The position numbers were made by a program, and so were the translations under genes. From assembly GCF_000317245.1 (NCBI RefSeq), contig NZ_AJLJ01000054.1, positions 1 through 42,515 on the forward strand: a stretch of DNA of 42,515 nt, given 5' to 3'. The notes under the pieces are model-generated. The model saw nothing but the letters and a program-made list of their open reading frames with translations. It ran no database searches and had not been told where the DNA came from. This stretch comes from Fischerella muscicola SAG 1427-1 = PCC 73103. Its GTDB lineage: Bacteria > Cyanobacteriota > Cyanobacteriia > Cyanobacteriales > Nostocaceae. Below, one piece after another: positions 7,704 through 16,505 of the stretch. Position 1 is the stretch's first letter. Each line of letters starts with the position of its first letter.

Positions 7704-7983
7704 TGCCATTCCATGAGTCAGAAATTTTACTCAGTAAACTATAGAGCAATTATATAATTGGTAGTGAAATTGAATATGCGTATATTAAATTAACCGAGTA
7801 CGGAAATCCGAATCATAGCTTGGGGGCAAACAATCCTGGATAATAAGAGCGATCGCCTTAAGTATAGCTTTAAAATTCTACTTGGTATAATGTCCTATTG
7901 CTTTTGGTATTACCCTAGAAGCAAAAGACTAGGGTATGTTGCCACATTCAATACTCACATATTTGTACTGAAGATCATCAATT
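7704..7983. promoter_or_regulatory. htpG leader region with two overlapping hairpins
   Basis: TATAAT at 7886-7891 is a good -10 element; its -35 is poor. A transcript from there would start near 7898. Within that leader, TACCCTAG (7911-7918) pairs with CTAGGGTA (7929-7936), a perfect 8-bp stem with a 10-base loop. CTTTTG (7901-7906) can pair with CAAAAG (7922-7927), which would break the first stem. One HIP1 site lies at 7849-7856. No CIRCE element (TTAGCACTC-N9-GAGTGCTAA) is present. Confidence 0.4.
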
Positions 7984-9966
7984 ATGCTAGAACAAGGAAC
8001 CATCAGTATTCATACTGAAAATATTTTCCCGATTATCAAGAAGTCTCTTTACTCAGATCACCAAATCTTCTTGCGGGAACTTGTATCCAACGCCGTTGAT
8101 GCTATCCAAAAGCTAAACATGGTATCCCGTGCTGGAGAATACTCTGGCGAGATCGGTGAACCGGAAATTCAGATTGCTATAGACAAAAACAATAAAACCC
8201 TCTCCATCACCGATAATGGTATCGGGATGACAGCAGATGAGGTGAAAAAGTATATCAATCAGGTTGCTTTTTCTAGCGCCGAAGAATTTATTCACAAGTA
8301 TAAAAGCACATCCGACCAGCCTATTATTGGTCACTTTGGTCTAGGCTTTTACTCTTCCTTCATGGTGGCACAAAAAGTCGAGATCGATACTCTATCTTAC
8401 AAAGAAGGGGCGCAGGCTGTTCACTGGAGTTGCGACGGATCACCAGAGTTTACTTTAGAAGAATCATCTCGTACAACTCGTGGAACCACAATTACTCTCC
8501 ATTTAATGGAGGAAGAACTAGATTATTTAGAATCAGCACGCATCAAAAATCTGATTAAAACTTACTGCGATTTTATGCCAGTGCCAATTAAACTGGATGG
8601 CGAGGTATTAAATCGGCAAAAAGCACCATGGCGTGAATCTCCCAGTAATTTAAATCAGGAAGATTATATAGAGTTTTATCGCTACCTCTATCCTTTCCAA
8701 GAAGAACCCCTACTATGGGTGCATTTGAATACAGATTACCCTTTTATCATCAACGGAATTCTGTATTTTCCAAAGTTAAGACCGGATGTTGATGTCACCA
8801 AAGGACAGATTAAGTTATTCTGCAATCAAGTTTTTGTCAGCGATCATTGCGAAGAAATTATTCCCCAATTTCTCTTACCGATGCGGGGTGTAATTGATAG
8901 CAGCGATATTCCTTTGAATGTATCACGCAGTGCTTTGCAGACCGATCGCACTGTCAAGAAAATCGGTGATTACATCGCCAAAAAAGTAGGCGATCGCCTC
9001 AAAGAACTTTACCGCGACAGTCGCGATCAATATATTAGCGCTTGGAAAGACCTCGGTACTTTCGTGAAATTCGGGGTGATGAACGATGAAAAGTTCAAAA
9101 AACAAGTCGAAGATATCCTGATTTTCCGCAGTACAGCCAAGCAATCTAACCAAACCACTTCCGAAACCCCAGCAGTACAAGTACAACCCGAAGGGGAAGA
9201 CGCTTGGCAAGATGTTACTCCAAGTGCAAGTGAATCATCTGAGAGTGATTCTTACACAACCATCAAAGAATATTTAGAACGCAACAAAGAACGCCACGAA
9301 AATCGCGTTTTCTACTGCACCGACGAAGCAACACAAGCTACCTACGTCGAACTTCACAAAAAACAAGGGTTAGAAGTCCTGTTTATGGACTCTTTCATCG
9401 ATACCCATTTTATCAACTTCCTGGAACGTGAATTTCAAGATGTTAAGTTTACAAGGGTAGACTCTGATTTAGATCAGACTCTCTTAGATAAAGATCAAGC
9501 GACAGAAATAGTAGATCCCAAAACCAATAAAACTCGTGGTGAGGTCATCAAAGAGTTATTTGAGAAAGCACTCAACAAACCGAAATTAAATATCCGCACC
9601 GAAGCCTTAAAATCAGATAACCCCCAAAGCACACCTCCTGCAATGGTGTTATTACCAGAAATTTTGCGCCGCTTCCGGGAAATGAATGCACTCATGCAGC
9701 AGCAAATGGCAGAATTTCCAGAAGAGCATATTTTGCTGGTAAATACTAGCCACCCCTTGATTCAACATTTGGCAACCCTCAGTCAAAGTAGTATTATTCA
9801 GGGTGAAGGCGAATCACCCACAGGTAAATTAGTCAACATGATTTGCCAACATATCTATGATTTGGCGCTCATGTCTCAAAAAGGTTTTGACGCTGAAGGA
9901 ATGAAAAGCTTTGTTGAACGTTCTAATGACGTTTTAACTAAGTTGACAGAACAAGCTGCTAAGTAA
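7984..9966 (+). CDS. htpG: Molecular chaperone HtpG (Hsp90)
   Basis: This ATP-dependent cytoplasmic chaperone has 660 residues, the usual length for cyanobacterial HtpG. The N-terminal GHKL ATPase domain shows FLRELVSNAVDAIQKL (Mg/ATP-binding Asn and Asp), the DNGIGM loop, and GHFGLGFYSSFMV as the lid and glycine-rich motif. The middle domain has the catalytic-loop Arg context DSSDIPLNVSRSALQ. The C-terminal dimerisation domain is complete. In cyanobacteria HtpG is induced by heat, cold and light stress and assists phycobilisome linkers. The gene stands alone, with a structured leader and no HrcA operator. Confidence 0.97.
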   Translation: MLEQGTISIHTENIFPIIKKSLYSDHQIFLRELVSNAVDAIQKLNMVSRAGEYSGEIGEPEIQIAIDKNNKTLSITDNGIGMTADEVKKYINQVAFSSAEEFIHKYKSTSDQPIIGHFGLGFYSSFMVAQKVEIDTLSYKEGAQAVHWSCDGSPEFTLEESSRTTRGTTITLHLMEEELDYLESARIKNLIKTYCDFMPVPIKLDGEVLNRQKAPWRESPSNLNQEDYIEFYRYLYPFQEEPLLWVHLNTDYPFIINGILYFPKLRPDVDVTKGQIKLFCNQVFVSDHCEEIIPQFLLPMRGVIDSSDIPLNVSRSALQTDRTVKKIGDYIAKKVGDRLKELYRDSRDQYISAWKDLGTFVKFGVMNDEKFKKQVEDILIFRSTAKQSNQTTSETPAVQVQPEGEDAWQDVTPSASESSESDSYTTIKEYLERNKERHENRVFYCTDEATQATYVELHKKQGLEVLFMDSFIDTHFINFLEREFQDVKFTRVDSDLDQTLLDKDQATEIVDPKTNKTRGEVIKELFEKALNKPKLNIRTEALKSDNPQSTPPAMVLLPEILRRFREMNALMQQQMAEFPEEHILLVNTSHPLIQHLATLSQSSIIQGEGESPTGKLVNMICQHIYDLALMSQKGFDAEGMKSFVERSNDVLTKLTEQAAK

Positions 9967-10105
9967 CCTCTATATAAAGATGAGGAGAGGGTAAAAGAGA
10001 AAGGTAAAAGGAAAAAATACTCACAAATAGCTTTACCTCATCTCCTATACCCGCAAGCAGCTATACAATAGAAGATTGTGTTCAAAAAAAATCGGAGATT
10101 CTCCT

Positions 10106-10342
10106 ATGTCCCGTCGCTGTGATTTAACTGGCAAAACAGCCAACAACGGCTTTACAATTTCCCACTCCCATCGTCGCACTAAACGGGTTCAGCACGTCAA
10201 CCTGCAAACCAAGCGCGTTTGGTGGCCCCAAGGTAATCGTTGGGTAAAACTCAAATTGTCTACCAAAGCGATCAAAACCTTAGAAAAGAAAGGTTTAGCA
10301 ACTATGGCTAAAGAAGCCGGGATTAACCTTAATCATTACTAA
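10106..10342 (+). CDS. rpmB: 50S ribosomal protein L28
   Basis: The 78-residue product has exactly the usual L28 length and begins [20 protein letters not shown]. Basic stretches [20 protein letters not shown] follow. The first Cys of the bacterial C-x2-C form is present (SRRCDLTGK) but the second is replaced, so this is a zinc-free version. ATG at 10106 is chosen because a longer frame back to 10076 adds residues not found in L28, and GGAG lies at 10094-10097. No other ribosomal gene is adjacent, as is normal for cyanobacterial rpmB. Confidence 0.96.
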   Translation: MSRRCDLTGKTANNGFTISHSHRRTKRVQHVNLQTKRVWWPQGNRWVKLKLSTKAIKTLEKKGLATMAKEAGINLNHY

Positions 10343-10433
10343 ACTTCTCAAGCAAAAACTAACTTTTTCGATTTCATTTTCGGTATTGCTGAATCCATGT
10401 GTGATTCAGGATTTTATGTGATTCCAAAACCCT

Positions 10434-10464
10434 TGTAGAGACGTAGCATTGCAACGTCTCTACA
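10434..10464. repeat. Dispersed GAGACG palindrome
   Basis: TGTAGAGACGT (10434-10444) pairs perfectly with ACGTCTCTACA (10454-10464) across a 9-base loop. Similar arms occur at 3562, 38757 and 39884, so this is a member of a dispersed intergenic palindrome family. It lies about 90 bases after rpmB and could serve as its terminator. Confidence 0.75.
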
Positions 10465-10540
10465 TTTGGATTAATAGGTCAAATCAGCAACGCTTCATTT
10501 TCTATAGCACTCTTATATATTTGTGAGAGTCGTAAAGCGT

Positions 10541-10573
10541 ATATCCCCGACTTCTTAGAGAAGTCGGGGATAT
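10541..10573. repeat. 15-bp perfect hairpin, dispersed-repeat type
   Basis: ATATCCCCGACTTCT (10541-10555) pairs perfectly with AGAAGTCGGGGATAT (10559-10573) across a 3-base loop. The core CCCCGACTTCT / AGAAGTCGGGG resembles a palindrome scattered through Nostoc-type genomes (from memory). The transcript would form a very stable stem; no T-run follows directly. Confidence 0.75.
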
Positions 10574-10852
10574 TGTATCTCACGAATAATCTAGGAATAC
10601 TATGATGATTTCCACCTTTCCAGAGAATATTTAGCAAAACTACCCTCTTCTCTTCAAAACGCGGACATTTTAAATTAACTCATATTATTTTCTTGCTAAC
10701 TGACATATTTCCTGTAAAGGGTGGGTACTATAAGTCTACTTTTCTCAAAACATCTTCATGAAGTCATAAATATCATCTCTAAATATGCCTTTGGATTTAA
10801 TCTACAGGCTTTATTGTCAATTGCAGAAAAATATAAATTTGTATCAAAATAC

Positions 10853-10880
10853 TTGACACGAAAGCAGTTATGTCTATAAA
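10853..10880 (+). promoter_or_regulatory. Sigma70-type promoter of hpsA
   Basis: A perfect -35 TTGACA (10853-10858) is separated by 16 bases from a near-perfect -10 TATAAA (10875-10880). Transcription would start near 10887, leaving a leader of about 54 bases before the hpsA GTG. Hormogonium genes also use alternative sigma factors, so another promoter may exist further upstream. Confidence 0.5.
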
Positions 10881-10940
10881 ACGCCAGCTAGTCAAGACAA
10901 TAAGAAACATCTCTAAACAATTAAAAAAAATTATTCTTCT

Positions 10941-13900
10941 GTGTTGAAAAAGCACATGGTTCGGCTACTGCGGACTCTTTTTGTTTATAGAAAAACAGGA
11001 AGTGCAGTTAATACTGGTTTCGTTTTGCCGACCGTGGCAATGGTAGCACTAATAGTTGTGTTACTAACCACAGCAATTTTATTTCGGTCTTTTGATCGAG
11101 CCAAAAATGCTAGTAATGTCAGAGTAAATGAAGTTGTTATTAGAGCAGCATCACCAGCTCTTGATCGAGCAAAAGCCAAAATCAATCAGTTATTCCTAGA
11201 TCCTAGATTGCCGCGAGCCACACCCTCAGATGTATCTTTATATCAAGTCATTAAGGACAACATTAACGAATTTACATTTGGTGACGAAACCCAGTTAAAA
11301 CTTGTCAAAGAGTTTAACAATACTAGTGGTATTCAAGAAGACGAAGAAACTCTCAAGACAGCTTGGAAATATCCTGTAGATACAGATAATAATGGCAAGT
11401 TAGATAGTTACACTATCTATGGAATTTACTTTCGGACTCCTATTAGTACTAGAGCCAGAAGTCCGCTAGAGGCTAGAACCCAACCAATGGACGAAGGAGC
11501 AGCTAGCCAGCGATGTCAAAGTGATATTGCTACTAGTGCTAATTTAGTCGGTAGCCAGGGTTGGTATAAAGTTGGCAGTAAGCTGAAAAGGAGTATTTTT
11601 GTCTATACTGCTACCTTACCTATTACAGACTTAACGGACACAGGACTTGATAGTAATAAGTATGAGAAGTTTAGAGGTAATAAAGGCTTTGTAGCTTTAG
11701 AATATCAGCAAGACCGAGAGCGAATTCCCCTTGCTAACAACGCAGTTATCTATGAAGATGACTTAGAAATAACTCCTGGTGCGGGTTTGGATTTGAATGG
11801 GCGCATCTTTACTAATGGTAATTTTCTGACACGAAAAGGCTCTACTAATATTAGATATTATCTCGTGAGTAGTCCTAAATCTTGTTATTACACAGAAGAT
11901 AACAGCAAAATTGTTGTGGCTGGGAATGTAATTAACAGCCGCGTTAATGAAACTAGCGGTGGTAGCAGTGTCAGAGTAGATTTATTCGATAAATCTTATG
12001 ATGTCAATACTATTACCTCCCCCAGTAGTAAAAACATTGACAATACAAATAAAACCGTACCTGAGACTACATACGGTAATACAGCAGCTTATAACGATGA
12101 AGCATATGCTAAACGCATTGATCGTTTAGTAGCCGCAACAGAAGCAGGATTAACAGCTGCAACCCTAACTTTACCAGATGAAGTTCAACAAGCAATTGAT
12201 AGGAGTATAGCTGCTGACGCAAGTTTAGATGCAGCCAGTGTTCGTAAAGAGCAGCTAAAGATTTATTTTAGAAAACGAACACGCCGCGTTCCCTATAACG
12301 AAATTGGCTTTGGTAGTGACCCACTTAAATATGGAAGTGTTGATTACATAACTAATAGTCCACTTCAGGGAGATGGTAACTCTCTACGACCTGTAGATTC
12401 ATGGGTATTTCCTTTTGCTCCATCTGATGGTAAAACTGCTACTGGCTATACTGGGATAGGTATTAATGAAAACAGTACAAATAAAATTTATCTATCTGCC
12501 ACAGAGCCAGTCACACAATCAAAAGCGGGTAAAGAGGATCGTTTGGGCGATCGCGTTTTGGTTGGCAACAATATGCCACAATTGTGGTACGACTCAACCA
12601 AAAATGCTTTTATTAGTTCACCAGATCAAGGACAACTGATTTCTGGTAAAGAATGGGATGATTCAACAACGTCAAATAAAAAGCCTCGCAAGCGATTTTC
12701 CCAAGCTTATCAATTAGACGATTTAGGCATTACAAACCGGGATGATTTCTGGGAAAAATCAGCAGCACAACAACCAAATGGGACTCTAGATGTGTTTGGA
12801 GGTTTGCGAGTCATCACGGGTGCAGGAATTTACTTACCTAATGACTACGACAAAAACACCAAGACTTTTACCAACACTATCAAGACAGTCTGGCCTGATT
12901 CTATGGCAATGGGTGTTATTCACAAGGATCAGGGTTTGCCTGATGATAAGACACCATATCTGCAAATGCGGGCTACAGCAGTTTATCACTACCAAGATGA
13001 CTCTTATGATCCCAAAACTCCTACAAATTACCAAACACCTATAGCTTGTGTTAGCAGCTACTATGACCCTACTAGCAGTATGACAGCCCAGAATCAAGAT
13101 AAAGATTTCGGTGCTAAAAATGTTCCAGGTGGCGTAGCCTCTGGGAAATCACTTAATGGAATCGCCTATCCAGCACCACCAACAGCAATCACAGGTTATG
13201 AAGCGGTATTGAACTACCAAGCAGCACTAAAATATCCTAATGGACATTTTGTAAATGAACGACTCAAGAGTGCGTTAGATAAAATTGCAGCTAGTAAGAA
13301 TCTTACCCTTTCAGAACAATCGGCTGTTGATTCTGCCATGTGTGCCTTGAAAATTTTGGATGGTACTATTGGCGATCCCACTGATACTGCTGTTCCTCAT
13401 GGCTCTATTAAGGAAACTGCTTTTCTGGATGCAAGAGAGATTAAGGCTGTTGATAAGGTCACAGGTTCAAGAAATTATGATTTGGAACTAGCATTTCGTC
13501 AGCCTTTAGAAATTCGTGCCACGGTTTTAGATTTAGATTTATTGCGGAAAAAATCTAAGACTGGCGGAGAATTTTTACTACCAAATAGTGGAATTATTTA
13601 TGCAACTCGTGATGATGCACTAGCAGACGAAAGTGATACTACTAGCCCAGAGGTAAGTGCTACTGACTTTAAACTAGATCCAACTCGTCGCCCTAATGGG
13701 ATCATGCTGATCAATGGCAGTGACTTAAGCCGTAATGCTACCTATAAAGCAGAAGAAAAGGGCCTGATTGTGGCATCTAATTTGCCAATTTACATCCAAG
13801 GGGATTTTAACAAGCATACCAAAGAAGAGTTTACAGAATTAAACACTTGGGGTGATGACTTTTATAAACGCAAGACATTAGATCCTAATTTTGCCTGTCG

Positions 13901-15677
13901 TCAGGGACAGTTTACTAGCTGTACCACTGGAGAAACTTGGCGATCGGCTACAGTGATTGCTGACGCGATTACTGTTTTGTCTAAAGATTTCAAGTTAGGC
14001 TTCCGCGAAGAAGGTGATTATAACTTGAGGAACAACTACGATGTGGTTGATAAAGATGGTAATCCAGTTTTTATCTCTTTTGATGCTGACGGTAATGGTT
14101 CTTCAGGAACTGTTAATGAGTCTGACTTTGGTTTTGATCTCAATGGCAACGGTAATGCAACTGACACTAACGTTTCTGAAACACAGATAACTGCTTTGGC
14201 TGCTGCCAAAATCAATGGCTTTTGGGATAACAACTTTGTTACCAGTCACAGTTTTACAGATAAAGACTCCAGAAGTAGTGTTACCAGTACCACTACTCAT
14301 ATAGATAGCTCCTATTTCAATAACTTTGTCACCCCCATTCAGCGCCGGGTGAAATTTTCTGAGTACGTCATGGAAATTTGCCGTAAACCAACTGTTACAG
14401 CCTGCAAGCCTAGTCATTGGGTAGTTGGTTACGATTTGGATGGTATCAATGGATTCAGTGAAACTGAGAAAAATATTCAGGCTAATCAATTGGTTAAAGC
14501 CTTGTCTGATCAAGGTATCACATCCTTAAACAGAAGTAAGATATGGGCAGGTACTACTGCAACATCCGCCGCTGCAGGAGATTCTACTGATCCAGCACCC
14601 CAGCTTTACCCTAGACGAGTGGCTTTTTTGAGATATGGTAATAACCTAACGGTTACCAGACAGGATGGCACTGCTTTAACAAATGTGCCATCGTCTCCAG
14701 TGGATAACAAATTAGTACTTGACAATGACAACACTCCAGTCGCCTTGGGTATGTACGGTAGCGGTACTGTGGCTAGTCCTTTGCAAGTCCGTTACTATCC
14801 TTTTTCCAACACTCTAACAATAAACAGTTCTGACTACAAAAAATATAGTACCTCAGATAGCAATAACCGACCAAACAGCAACGCCGATAATGTTCTGTGG
14901 TTTAGAACAAAGAATAATTCTGCAATCAACTATGATTCTAAGTATCCTTTGTGGATTGCCAACACCTTAACTGGGACAAACCCCACAGAACAGCCACTTT
15001 TAGTCCCAGTTTTGCAACTTCAGTATCCCACTAAAACCCCACCTTCAGACTCAGCTACTCTTACCGATAATGGAGATGCAACATCGTTAAACTGGATGCA
15101 ACTTGCCACAGCAACTGAAACCAATCTGGTGTTTGCTCAAGGTAATACTCCAGAACGTCCCCCTACCACTGGAAATACAGGTGAATCTAACGGTGGTTTG
15201 GAAAACTTTGTGCGTTACTTAGAAACTTGGGACTTGGGTAGCAGTAGCATAAAACACAAAGCTCTTGGTTCTTTCATCCAGTTTAAACGCAGTAGTTATG
15301 CAACAGCACCTTGGCAGCCTCTGATTGCTGATCCAACAGGGACAGGTAGTACTTTCGGCTACCCCCAATTTTATCAATCTGCTACTGCAAACAATGGTCG
15401 TACACCTTTTTATGCTGCACCTAGCCGTGGTTGGGGTTATGACGTAGCTTTACTAACCCAGTTACCAGACTTGTTCTCTCAACGCTTCACTGCGCCTTCG
15501 ACAAATGATCCTAATGAATTTTATAGAGAAGTAGGTCGAGATGATACTTGGGTGAAAACTTTATTATGTGCTGCTCAAGATAAGAATGTATCTGGGGGCT
15601 ACGATAACGCTCCCACTACCTACGGTAGTGATCAGAAATACGCTCTTAGCCAAGATCAACGTCCTACGTGTCCTTGA
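10941..15677 (+). CDS. hpsA: Hormogonium polysaccharide biosynthesis protein HpsA
   Basis: HpsA is required for secretion of the polysaccharide that lets Nostoc hormogonia glide. The 1578-residue protein starts with GTG (10941), or with TTG 10944 or ATG 10956. The N-terminus is pilin-like: basic leader, Gly26-Phe27, then a hydrophobic helix (FVLPTVAMVALIVVLLTTAI, residues 27-46) followed by RSFDRAKNAS. Glu at mature position 5 is absent (Thr31), as in GspK minor pseudopilins. The rest is a very long extracytoplasmic part rich in Asn, Thr, Ser and Asp, with EF-hand-like loops near residues 147 (DTDNNGKLD), 1048 (DADGNG), 1066 (DLNGNG) and 1165 (DLDGING). It is the first gene of the hps cluster, with a good promoter. 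Family assignment is firm; calcium binding is inference. Confidence 0.93.
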   Translation: MLKKHMVRLLRTLFVYRKTGSAVNTGFVLPTVAMVALIVVLLTTAILFRSFDRAKNASNVRVNEVVIRAASPALDRAKAKINQLFLDPRLPRATPSDVSLYQVIKDNINEFTFGDETQLKLVKEFNNTSGIQEDEETLKTAWKYPVDTDNNGKLDSYTIYGIYFRTPISTRARSPLEARTQPMDEGAASQRCQSDIATSANLVGSQGWYKVGSKLKRSIFVYTATLPITDLTDTGLDSNKYEKFRGNKGFVALEYQQDRERIPLANNAVIYEDDLEITPGAGLDLNGRIFTNGNFLTRKGSTNIRYYLVSSPKSCYYTEDNSKIVVAGNVINSRVNETSGGSSVRVDLFDKSYDVNTITSPSSKNIDNTNKTVPETTYGNTAAYNDEAYAKRIDRLVAATEAGLTAATLTLPDEVQQAIDRSIAADASLDAASVRKEQLKIYFRKRTRRVPYNEIGFGSDPLKYGSVDYITNSPLQGDGNSLRPVDSWVFPFAPSDGKTATGYTGIGINENSTNKIYLSATEPVTQSKAGKEDRLGDRVLVGNNMPQLWYDSTKNAFISSPDQGQLISGKEWDDSTTSNKKPRKRFSQAYQLDDLGITNRDDFWEKSAAQQPNGTLDVFGGLRVITGAGIYLPNDYDKNTKTFTNTIKTVWPDSMAMGVIHKDQGLPDDKTPYLQMRATAVYHYQDDSYDPKTPTNYQTPIACVSSYYDPTSSMTAQNQDKDFGAKNVPGGVASGKSLNGIAYPAPPTAITGYEAVLNYQAALKYPNGHFVNERLKSALDKIAASKNLTLSEQSAVDSAMCALKILDGTIGDPTDTAVPHGSIKETAFLDAREIKAVDKVTGSRNYDLELAFRQPLEIRATVLDLDLLRKKSKTGGEFLLPNSGIIYATRDDALADESDTTSPEVSATDFKLDPTRRPNGIMLINGSDLSRNATYKAEEKGLIVASNLPIYIQGDFNKHTKEEFTELNTWGDDFYKRKTLDPNFACRQGQFTSCTTGETWRSATVIADAITVLSKDFKLGFREEGDYNLRNNYDVVDKDGNPVFISFDADGNGSSGTVNESDFGFDLNGNGNATDTNVSETQITALAAAKINGFWDNNFVTSHSFTDKDSRSSVTSTTTHIDSSYFNNFVTPIQRRVKFSEYVMEICRKPTVTACKPSHWVVGYDLDGINGFSETEKNIQANQLVKALSDQGITSLNRSKIWAGTTATSAAAGDSTDPAPQLYPRRVAFLRYGNNLTVTRQDGTALTNVPSSPVDNKLVLDNDNTPVALGMYGSGTVASPLQVRYYPFSNTLTINSSDYKKYSTSDSNNRPNSNADNVLWFRTKNNSAINYDSKYPLWIANTLTGTNPTEQPLLVPVLQLQYPTKTPPSDSATLTDNGDATSLNWMQLATATETNLVFAQGNTPERPPTTGNTGESNGGLENFVRYLETWDLGSSSIKHKALGSFIQFKRSSYATAPWQPLIADPTGTGSTFGYPQFYQSATANNGRTPFYAAPSRGWGYDVALLTQLPDLFSQRFTAPSTNDPNEFYREVGRDDTWVKTLLCAAQDKNVSGGYDNAPTTYGSDQKYALSQDQRPTCP

Positions 15678-15727
15678 TTTCATTGCATCTTTTTCCTGAC
15701 AACTGGAAGTCGCGGCTACACAAACTA

Positions 15728-15745
15728 AGTCCGCCTTCGCGGACT
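15728..15745. repeat. Short dispersed hairpin AGTCCGC-CTTC-GCGGACT
   Basis: A perfect 7-bp stem with a 4-base CTTC loop sits between hpsA and hpsB. The surrounding ACTAAGTCCGCC text resembles a small repeat common between genes in Nostoc-type genomes (from memory). It might attenuate transcription after hpsA, but no T-run follows. Confidence 0.6.
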
Positions 15746-15765
15746 AATCTAAATTAAAACCAAAT

Positions 15766-16482
15766 ATGATTCACTACAAATTGCGGCATACATCCCCATC
15801 CAATGAGTCTGGTTTTACGATTATTGAGTCATTAGTGGCTATTCTGGTTGTTGCCATCTTACTAGCAGCGATCGCACCTGTACTCGTTATATCCGTAGCT
15901 ACACGAGTGCAAGCAAAACGTATTGAGACAGCTACTGACGCGGCTAAAACCTACATTGATAGCCTTAGATCAGAAATAATTAAGCTAGGAACTACTACTG
16001 ATAAGCTAGTTGAGCCTCCAGATTCAGTTCCAGATTCGGTTAATGATATCAGTAACGTTGATCCCCCGGCAGTAGGTTTAAGTTCTTGTGATTCCAATAA
16101 ATACTGCTCACCTCCTAACAAAAAGTTGTACTGTATGGATTTCGATGGTGGGGGTTGTACTATCGACAGTAATAAAGACCTAATTATTCAAGCTTTTCGA
16201 TACGGCGGTAAAGTTACTACTGGCGGAACTACAACTAACATCACTGACCCCACAAAAGGCTATCAGTTAGGCTTACGAGTCTACAGAGCAGATGGCTTTG
16301 CTGCTGGTGGCGTTCTGAAAAAAGCACCATGTAAACAACTAACTTTTGCTGGTGGGTTAGGCGATCGCAAAGTGCCATTGGTAGAGATGACAACAGAAAT
16401 AACCAAAGGAGTGTCATTTAGTGATTTCAGTACTCGCCTAGCAGAACCACATCCTACTCCTACTCCGAAAACTTGTTCCTAA
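15766..16482 (+). CDS. hpsB: Hormogonium polysaccharide secretion pseudopilin HpsB (GspI/PilV-like)
   Basis: The 238-residue protein has a class III prepilin signal: short leader, Gly16-Phe17 cleavage site and Glu at mature position 5 (GFTIIESLVAILVVAILLAA). Cleavage and N-methylation would be done by PilD. The downstream domain has the pattern RIETATDAAKTYIDSLRSEI typical of minor pseudopilins, then Cys-rich loops (SSCDSNKYCSPP, YCMDFDGGGC). It lies 88 bases after hpsA and 23 bases before hpsC. In Nostoc punctiforme hpsB-D encode pseudopilins working with type IV pili for polysaccharide secretion; position and sequence agree. Comparison to GspI is inference. Confidence 0.88.
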   Translation: MIHYKLRHTSPSNESGFTIIESLVAILVVAILLAAIAPVLVISVATRVQAKRIETATDAAKTYIDSLRSEIIKLGTTTDKLVEPPDSVPDSVNDISNVDPPAVGLSSCDSNKYCSPPNKKLYCMDFDGGGCTIDSNKDLIIQAFRYGGKVTTGGTTTNITDPTKGYQLGLRVYRADGFAAGGVLKKAPCKQLTFAGGLGDRKVPLVEMTTEITKGVSFSDFSTRLAEPHPTPTPKTCS

Positions 16483-16505
16483 AAATCTATAAATTTAGGG
16501 GAATA

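Larger units (their letters stand above)
10343..10940. other. Intergenic region upstream of hpsA with two palindromic repeats and a promoter
   Basis: No gene is seen in these 598 bases. They contain the dispersed palindromes at 10434-10464 and 10541-10573 and the promoter at 10853-10880, each listed separately. Between 10575 and 10850 the sequence is AT-rich and unstructured. Confidence 0.6.

Noticed and set aside
7904..7940. CIRCE heat-shock operator before htpG
   Set aside because: The inverted repeat TACCCTAG/CTAGGGTA does not match the TTAGCACTC-N9-GAGTGCTAA consensus.
10721..10730. GTGGGTACTA upstream of hpsA as a possible hormogonium sigma-factor (J-box-like) element
   Set aside because: Only a partial match to the motif as I remember it (GGGAATACT), and it is too far from the start to be convincing next to the good TTGACA/TATAAA promoter at 10853.
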